NCBI RefSeq assembly: GCF_900156375.1
Contig: NZ_FTNK01000018.1
Location: 1 to 64,000 of the forward strand
From: Paenibacillus macquariensis
GTDB lineage: Bacteria; Bacillota; Bacilli; Paenibacillales; Paenibacillaceae
Length of the DNA: 64,000 nt
Direction: 5' to 3'
Made by a program: the position numbers and the translations under genes
Part shown: piece by piece, positions 59,820-64,000 of the stretch
Position numbering within the stretch: position 1 is the first letter of the stretch
Layout of the letters: the number at the start of each line of letters is the position of its first letter
Notes under the pieces: generated by a model
Databases searched by the model: none
What the model saw: the letters and a program-made list of their open reading frames with translations, nothing else
What the model was told of the DNA's origin: nothing

Positions 59820-59960
59820 TATGTAATTACCCCTTCCACTATAACCAATACTTTCCTTTCTATTATCTAATAAGAACGGAAAGAATGCTATGATGAAATA
59901 GTTCTAGGGTTCAATTTTCCTAATATTTATGTTAGGATATATCCAATTGAATACGTTAGA

Positions 59961-60052
59961 TCACTAGGGGTGCTATTTAGCTGAGACGGAAGTATGTGAT
60001 TCCAAACCCTTTGAACCTGATCTGGATTATACCAGCGTAGGGAAGTGAGCTT
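59961..60052 (+). promoter_or_regulatory. TPP riboswitch aptamer (THI box)
   Basis: The conserved aptamer landmarks are present: ACTAGGGGTGCTA (59963-59975), GCTGAGA (59980-59986), ACCCTTTGAACCTGATCTGG (60006-60024) and TTATACCAGCGTAGGGAAGT. It occupies most of the 385-base gap between the chemoreceptor and tenI, and reads in the direction of the thiazole operon. Binding of thiamine pyrophosphate is expected to favour the downstream terminator at 60119. Confidence 0.95.
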
Positions 60053-60118
60053 GAAAGCTTTGGTTGAGATAGGTCTGTATACGTATATACGTCTGCATTC
60101 TTTTGACTATTGTTATAG

Positions 60119-60150
60119 AGCCACCTTCTATGCTGAGGGTGGCTTTTTTT
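60119..60150 (+). terminator. Terminator hairpin of the TPP riboswitch
   Basis: AGCCACCTT (60119-60127) pairs with AGGGTGGCT (60136-60144), one G.T, followed by TTTTTTTG. It lies between the aptamer and tenI, so it is the expression platform. Confidence 0.88.
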
Positions 60151-60204
60151 GTTTGTGTTGAATCTTATTTTATATAGATTGCATGAAGAATTGGAGGGAA
60201 TGGT

Positions 60205-60810
60205 ATGTGCGGTCGAGAGTTACATGTGATCTCGAATGGTCAGTCTGAGTTGGAACGTTTTGCAAGGATAGCGTCACTTATACATCCGTATGTTACAGCC
60301 TTTCATTTGAGGGAGAAATCATGCAATGCGAAAGAACTTTGGCTGGCAGTGCTGGCCTTGAAGACTGGTGGAGTACCTCTCAGTAAAGTAATCATTAACG
60401 ATCGAGTTGATGTGGCTAGCGCGGCTGGCGTTAGAGGTATTCAACTAAGTTACCATAGCTTAGAGGTGCAGGTTGTCAAGCGATTATTTCCCGGATTGAG
60501 AGTAGGGCGTTCCGTTCATGATGTTCAAGAAGCAACTGAGATGTGTAGGCAAGGTGCTGATTATCTAGTATATGGGCATATATTTCCAACGAATTCGAAG
60601 CCGGGCCAACAACCTAGAGGAACGAAAGTCTTAGAAGAATTGGTGAAAAAGGTTCCTATTCCGGTGATTGCGATTGGGGGTATTATCCCTGAGAATGTGC
60701 ATCAGACCGTTGCAACTGGAGCAGCAGGAATTGCCATATTGTCGGGGATTACAGAAAGCGACAATCCATTAAAGTCGGTAAAAGACTACCGAGAGGCATT
60801 AGATCGCTAA
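60205..60810 (+). CDS. tenI: Thiazole tautomerase
   Basis: 201 residues. TenI converts the ThiG product to the aromatic thiazole carboxylate tautomer; it resembles ThiE (thiamine-phosphate synthase). Phosphate-binding GIAILSGITES and IAIGGIIPENV, plus VYGHIFPTNSKPGQQPRGTK and the His of FHLREK, match TenI; no Arg-Asp-Asn-rich HMP-PP loop of ThiE is obvious. Starts ATG after GGAGGGAATGGT. First gene of the riboswitch-controlled operon tenI-thiO-thiS-thiG. A ThiE role is the alternative. Confidence 0.85.
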   Translation: MCGRELHVISNGQSELERFARIASLIHPYVTAFHLREKSCNAKELWLAVLALKTGGVPLSKVIINDRVDVASAAGVRGIQLSYHSLEVQVVKRLFPGLRVGRSVHDVQEATEMCRQGADYLVYGHIFPTNSKPGQQPRGTKVLEELVKKVPIPVIAIGGIIPENVHQTVATGAAGIAILSGITESDNPLKSVKDYREALDR

Positions 60811-60886
60811 GGGATCTTCCGAGATTCGTTATTTCGATGCTAATCAAGGACCCTATGCTCAAAATTGTTAGGAGGTCAATGATCAG

Positions 60887-62032
60887 ATGAAGCCAATAGA
60901 TACCATTATCGTAGGTGGGGGAGTTATCGGAAGTGCCATTGCGTACTACATGTCCGCAAGAGGGATGAAGGTCATGCTCTTAGAGCGTGATCGTGTTGGA
61001 AGCCAAGCAACGATTGCCGCAGCTGGAATGCTTGCAGCGCAAGCAGAAATAACAGAGGCTGGGCCAATGTTCGATTTTGCCCGGGCAAGTCGAGCATTAT
61101 TTCCTCAACTTGCTACTGATTTAAGAGATTTAACTGGGATAGATATAGGGCTGAAGCGTAAAGGTCTGCTTCGAGTGGCAGTAACAGAGGCAGATGTGAT
61201 AGAAATTCAGCGTACATTGGATTTTCAAAAGACAGCGGGAGAGCAAGCGGAGTGGTTGTCGACGGAACAAGTAAGATACAAAGAGCCAAGTATTTCCTCG
61301 GAAATACTTGGTGCTATGTTAGTCGAAGAAGATAGTCAAGTGGACGCTCCTGAACTATGTTCTGCATTCGCACAAGCTGCAGCAGTTCTTGGAGCACAAA
61401 TAGTGGAGTTCACTGAAGTGAAATCGCTGCTCTTTGCACAAAGACGGATTAGTGGCGTGATGACTAATGTTGGAGCTATCTACTCCGATAAGGTCATTAT
61501 TGCTTCTGGAACGTGGAGTGGATCACTTCTTGCACAGGCTGGATTAACATGTCCCATTTATCCGGTAAAGGGGGAGTGTTTCTCTGTTCTGAGTCATGTA
61601 CCTCTAGTGCAGTCCACGATTTATAGTCATGGTTGTTACTTAGTTCCTAAGAAAGGAGGACGTTTGGTTGTTGGAGCAACCACGACTTCACATAGTTATA
61701 ATCGAAAGGTATCGTTAGGTGGGATTGCGCAGCTCTTAGAAGCATCGAAGCAACTCATACCAGGTATTGTAGACACAGAGTGGGAGAAGGCATGGTGTGG
61801 GCTTCGTCCACAGACATTAGATGGTTTACCTTATTTGGGTGCACATCCACATTGGAAAGGATTATATGTCGCAGCAGGGCATTATCGTAATGGAATTCTA
61901 CTTAGTGCTATGACGGGCAATCTTGTAGCAGATTGGGCTGAAGGGAAAATAGAGAAGAACCTTTCACTTGAATCTTATCGCGTAGATCGTCATGACAATG
62001 TTCATTGTGAGAAGGAAGGTGTTCCATCATGA
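60887..62032 (+). CDS. thiO: Glycine oxidase
   Basis: 381 residues. FAD-dependent oxidation of glycine to iminoglycine (dehydroglycine) for thiazole formation. The FAD fold IIVGGGVIGSAIAYYMSARGMKVMLLERD, ATIAAAGMLAAQAEITE, EDSQVDAPELC, WCGLRPQTLDGLPYLGAHPHWKGLYVAAGHYRNGILLSAMTG are typical of ThiO/DAO enzymes. GGAGGTCA precedes the ATG. Its last bases overlap thiS by 4 (ATGA). Order in the operon matches many Bacillales. Confidence 0.92.
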   Translation: MKPIDTIIVGGGVIGSAIAYYMSARGMKVMLLERDRVGSQATIAAAGMLAAQAEITEAGPMFDFARASRALFPQLATDLRDLTGIDIGLKRKGLLRVAVTEADVIEIQRTLDFQKTAGEQAEWLSTEQVRYKEPSISSEILGAMLVEEDSQVDAPELCSAFAQAAAVLGAQIVEFTEVKSLLFAQRRISGVMTNVGAIYSDKVIIASGTWSGSLLAQAGLTCPIYPVKGECFSVLSHVPLVQSTIYSHGCYLVPKKGGRLVVGATTTSHSYNRKVSLGGIAQLLEASKQLIPGIVDTEWEKAWCGLRPQTLDGLPYLGAHPHWKGLYVAAGHYRNGILLSAMTGNLVADWAEGKIEKNLSLESYRVDRHDNVHCEKEGVPS

Positions 62033-62232
62033 ATATAGAGATTAACGGCGAACAAGTTGAAATCCCTAGTCAGTGTAAGACGATGACAGACTTGCTCATG
62101 CATTATGGCTTGGAGACCAAAATTCTGATTGTTGAGTTGAATAAGCAAATTTTAGAGAAAACAAATCATGACAAGACATGTATAACAGTTGGAGATCGTA
62201 TTGAAATTGTTCACTTTGTAGGAGGTGGCTGA
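62029..62232 (+). CDS. thiS: Sulfur carrier protein ThiS
   Basis: 67 residues, beta-grasp fold (MNIEINGEQVEIPSQCKTMTDLLMHYG, then ITVGDRIEIVHFVGGG). The C-terminal GG tail is adenylated and thiocarboxylated (by ThiF and a sulfurtransferase) to supply sulfur to ThiG. Its start overlaps the thiO stop by 4 bases, and the thiG ribosome binding site lies at its end. Confidence 0.92.
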   Translation: MNIEINGEQVEIPSQCKTMTDLLMHYGLETKILIVELNKQILEKTNHDKTCITVGDRIEIVHFVGGG

Positions 62233-62233
62233 G

Positions 62234-63001
62234 ATGTTAAAGATAGGATCATATGAATTTAAATCGAGATTATTACTAGGAACGGGTAAGTTTCCAAGCT
62301 TTGAGATCCAAAAGACAGCTGTTGATGTATCCGAGGCGCAAATTTTGACGTTTGCAGTTCGACGTATGAACATTTTTGAGGCCAATCAGCCTAATTTTCT
62401 AGAAATGCTAGATGTGAGTAAGTATACATTACTACCGAATACAGCAGGTGCTTCCACAGCAGAAGAAGCCGTGCGTATTGCGAGATTAGCGAAAGCGTCA
62501 GGCTTATGTGACATGATTAAAGTTGAAGTGATTGGTGATTGGAAGACGTTGTTGCCAGATCCACTGGAGACGTTAAAAGCTTCTGAGATGTTACTAGAAG
62601 AAGGATTTATTGTGCTCCCATACACATCGGACGACGTGTTGTTAGCCAAAAGACTACAAGAATTAGGTGTTCATGCCATCATGCCGGGCGCATCCCCGAT
62701 TGGATCAGGTCAAGGAATCATTAACCCGTTGAACTTATCGTTTATTATTGAGCAAGCAATCGTTCCGATTATTGTAGACGCTGGTATAGGTAGTCCATCT
62801 GATGCGGCATTCGCCATGGAGCTCGGAGCCGATGCGGTATTACTAAATACAGCTGTTTCGGGAGCTCAGAATCCCGTGAAGATGGCTCTGGCAATGAAGC
62901 TTGCTATTGAAGCGGGTAGATTAGGATTCGACGCGGGAAGAATTCCGAAGAAACGGTATGCTTCGGCTAGTAGCCCAATGGAAGGAAACTTGTTCTTATA
63001 A
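62234..63001 (+). CDS. thiG: Thiazole synthase
   Basis: 255 residues from ATG 62234 (GGAGG 8 bases upstream, inside the end of thiS; GTG 62225 is upstream in frame). Makes thiazole phosphate from deoxyxylulose-5-phosphate, dehydroglycine and ThiS-thiocarboxylate. The TIM barrel shows LLLGTGKFPSFE, NTAGASTAEEAVRIARLAKA, KVEVIGDWKTLLPDP with the catalytic-type Lys, MPGASPIGSGQGIINP and GIGSPSDAAFAMELGADAVLLNTA. Last gene of the operon; thiF and the pyrimidine branch are not in this window. Confidence 0.93.
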   Translation: MLKIGSYEFKSRLLLGTGKFPSFEIQKTAVDVSEAQILTFAVRRMNIFEANQPNFLEMLDVSKYTLLPNTAGASTAEEAVRIARLAKASGLCDMIKVEVIGDWKTLLPDPLETLKASEMLLEEGFIVLPYTSDDVLLAKRLQELGVHAIMPGASPIGSGQGIINPLNLSFIIEQAIVPIIVDAGIGSPSDAAFAMELGADAVLLNTAVSGAQNPVKMALAMKLAIEAGRLGFDAGRIPKKRYASASSPMEGNLFL

Positions 63002-63029
63002 CCGATACAGTTATTCTCTAATATGAAGT

Positions 63030-63066
63030 GAAGTCCAGAGGGGTATGACTGCTGGACTTCTTTGTA
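63030..63066 (+). terminator. Terminator after thiG
   Basis: GAAGTCCAG (63030-63038) pairs with CTGGACTTC (63052-63060), then TTTGTATT. Confidence 0.75.
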
Positions 63067-63180
63067 TTACGATCTTTCCATGCAGATGATCCCATTATTT
63101 GTTATATTTAAAACGGGTGTTTTACTTATGTGTGACCCGCCCGATTCATAATACGAGAGAATACTAAGGGGTTAATATCT

Positions 63181-63639
63181 ATGATAGAACCAACGATTGA
63201 ATTGAAGGTAGTAGATAGGAATAACTGGGGTACATGTATCCGATTAAAGTTAAAAGAAGATCAGACGAAATTTATTGCTCCGAATCTTTATTCGATTGCA
63301 CAATCGAAGGTGGAACCCAATTTATTGCCGTACGCTATCTATGCGAATAACGAAATGATCGGATTTACTCTAATCGATAGTGAGCCAGATCCGAAGGATT
63401 TGTGCCATTGGATTCCACGATTTATGATTGATGCTTGCTTCCAAGGACAAGGATATGGGAAAGCTAGTATGAAAACAATAATCGAACATATTAAATCGAT
63501 GCCCAATTCGACAGCCATTCGGATTTCATTTGATCCGGATAATGACTCAGCAAGAGCATTGTACCTAAAGATGGGATTCATGGATACTGGGGAGATTGAG
63601 GATGATGAGGTTATTTTTGAGATGAGAATAGTGAAATAA
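63181..63639 (+). CDS. GNAT N-acetyltransferase, diamine/spermidine-type
   Basis: 152 residues. ELKVVDRNNWGTCIRLKLKEDQTKFIAPNLYSIAQS at the start, PRFMIDACFQGQGYGKASMKTIIEHI (acetyl-CoA Q/R-x-x-G-x-G/A loop: GQGYGK) and DNDSARALYLKMGFMDTGEIEDDE resemble SpeG/PaiA/BltD-type polyamine acetyltransferases. AAGGGGTT precedes the ATG. Substrate inferred from similarity only. Distinct from the RimJ-type gene starting at 7086. Confidence 0.83.
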   Translation: MIEPTIELKVVDRNNWGTCIRLKLKEDQTKFIAPNLYSIAQSKVEPNLLPYAIYANNEMIGFTLIDSEPDPKDLCHWIPRFMIDACFQGQGYGKASMKTIIEHIKSMPNSTAIRISFDPDNDSARALYLKMGFMDTGEIEDDEVIFEMRIVK

Positions 63640-63785
63640 ATTAATAGGGTTGGGCACTCGTGAATGGGTTATGTGTTGAATACGATGTGGAGTCTATATA
63701 TGATATTATTAATGATGTTGCACAAGCGTCTGTTGTCTTAATGAACAATTTTAGTTTATATGATGTGTAATGAGGAGGATTTATG

Positions 63786-64000
63786 ATGATGAAAATAATG
63801 AAACAATATCTACCGAGCATTCTAATTGCACTTGTCGTATCCATATTTGTTCGGACGTATGTTGCAGAAGCTATGAAAGTTCCTACGGGATCTATGATCC
63901 CTACGATTCAGATCAACGATCATCTTATTGTAGAGAAAATGATGTGGATGACTAACTTAAATCATGGTGACATCATCGTATTTCAAGCACCAGAAGAAGA
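63786..64000 (+). CDS. Type I signal peptidase (C-terminus off window)
   Basis: First 71 residues. An N-terminal membrane anchor (KQYLPSILIALVVSIFVRTYV) and the catalytic-Ser box KVPTGSMIPTIQINDHLIVEK, followed by NLNHGDIIVFQAPEE, are the signal-peptidase (SipS/LepB) signatures. GAGGAGG lies 7 bases before ATG 63786 (4 before ATG 63783). The catalytic Lys region lies past the right edge. Confidence 0.88.
   Translation, partial: MMKIMKQYLPSILIALVVSIFVRTYVAEAMKVPTGSMIPTIQINDHLIVEKMMWMTNLNHGDIIVFQAPEE

Overview
The window looks like chromosome from a low-to-moderate-GC Gram-positive of the Bacillales, most probably Paenibacillaceae. This rests on strong AGGAGG-type ribosome binding sites, frequent TTG/GTG starts, HelD, a PrsA-type foldase, a Bacillus-type PdxK, a LexA (DinR) box before a YdjM-like gene, a TPP riboswitch before tenI-thiO-thiS-thiG, and a Bacillales-style EPS locus (Wzz-like protein plus separate tyrosine kinase). 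The genus is inferred. No rRNA, tRNA, CRISPR array or replication origin was seen.

Layout. 1-340: end of an IS3-family element running off the left edge. 0.5-6.5 kb: two tandem hybrid histidine kinases. 6.5-9.8 kb: a small acetyltransferase gene between two near-identical terminators, pdxK, a CidA/LrgA-LrgB pair and a HesB-like gene. 9.8-15.6 kb: a TetR gene and an MMPL/RND exporter, each preceded by the same palindrome, then a catalase. 15.7-17.1 kb: a two-gene unit encoding a TIR-like protein with a GAF-like C-terminal half and an 83-residue partner of unknown function, the best candidate for an undescribed (possibly defence) system. 17.1-18.9 kb: an SGNH esterase and a Gfo/Idh/MocA oxidoreductase.

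18.96-40 kb is an exopolysaccharide locus. A divergent XRE repressor shares an operator-bearing promoter region with a long plus-strand operon: Wzz-like protein, BY-kinase, a structured 295-base interval in the position of the EAR antitermination RNA, galU, wecC-like dehydrogenase, Tdh-like dehydrogenase, heparinase-like lyase, CapK-like adenylating enzyme, three glycosyltransferases, flippase, Wzy-like polymerase, two BioF2/FemAB-like acyltransferases and a deacetylase-like protein. A beta-helix protein resembling a phage tailspike is convergent with its end. No initiating phosphoglycosyltransferase is visible.

40.2-55.8 kb is housekeeping and stress functions: YdjM-like protein, DUF4349 lipoprotein, two-TM chemoreceptor, PrsA-like foldase, selD-mnmH (2-selenouridine in tRNA) with an AI-2E family protein, a His-rich secreted protein, an aromatic-acid-exporter family protein, adenine deaminase, HelD, and an SRPBCC-ArsR pair with repeated operator-like sequences. 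55.9-64 kb: MFS exporter, DUF2809 gene with an orphan Imm53 gene, a 4HB chemoreceptor, the TPP-riboswitch thiazole operon, a GNAT gene and the start of a type I signal peptidase. Most transcription units end in clear hairpins.
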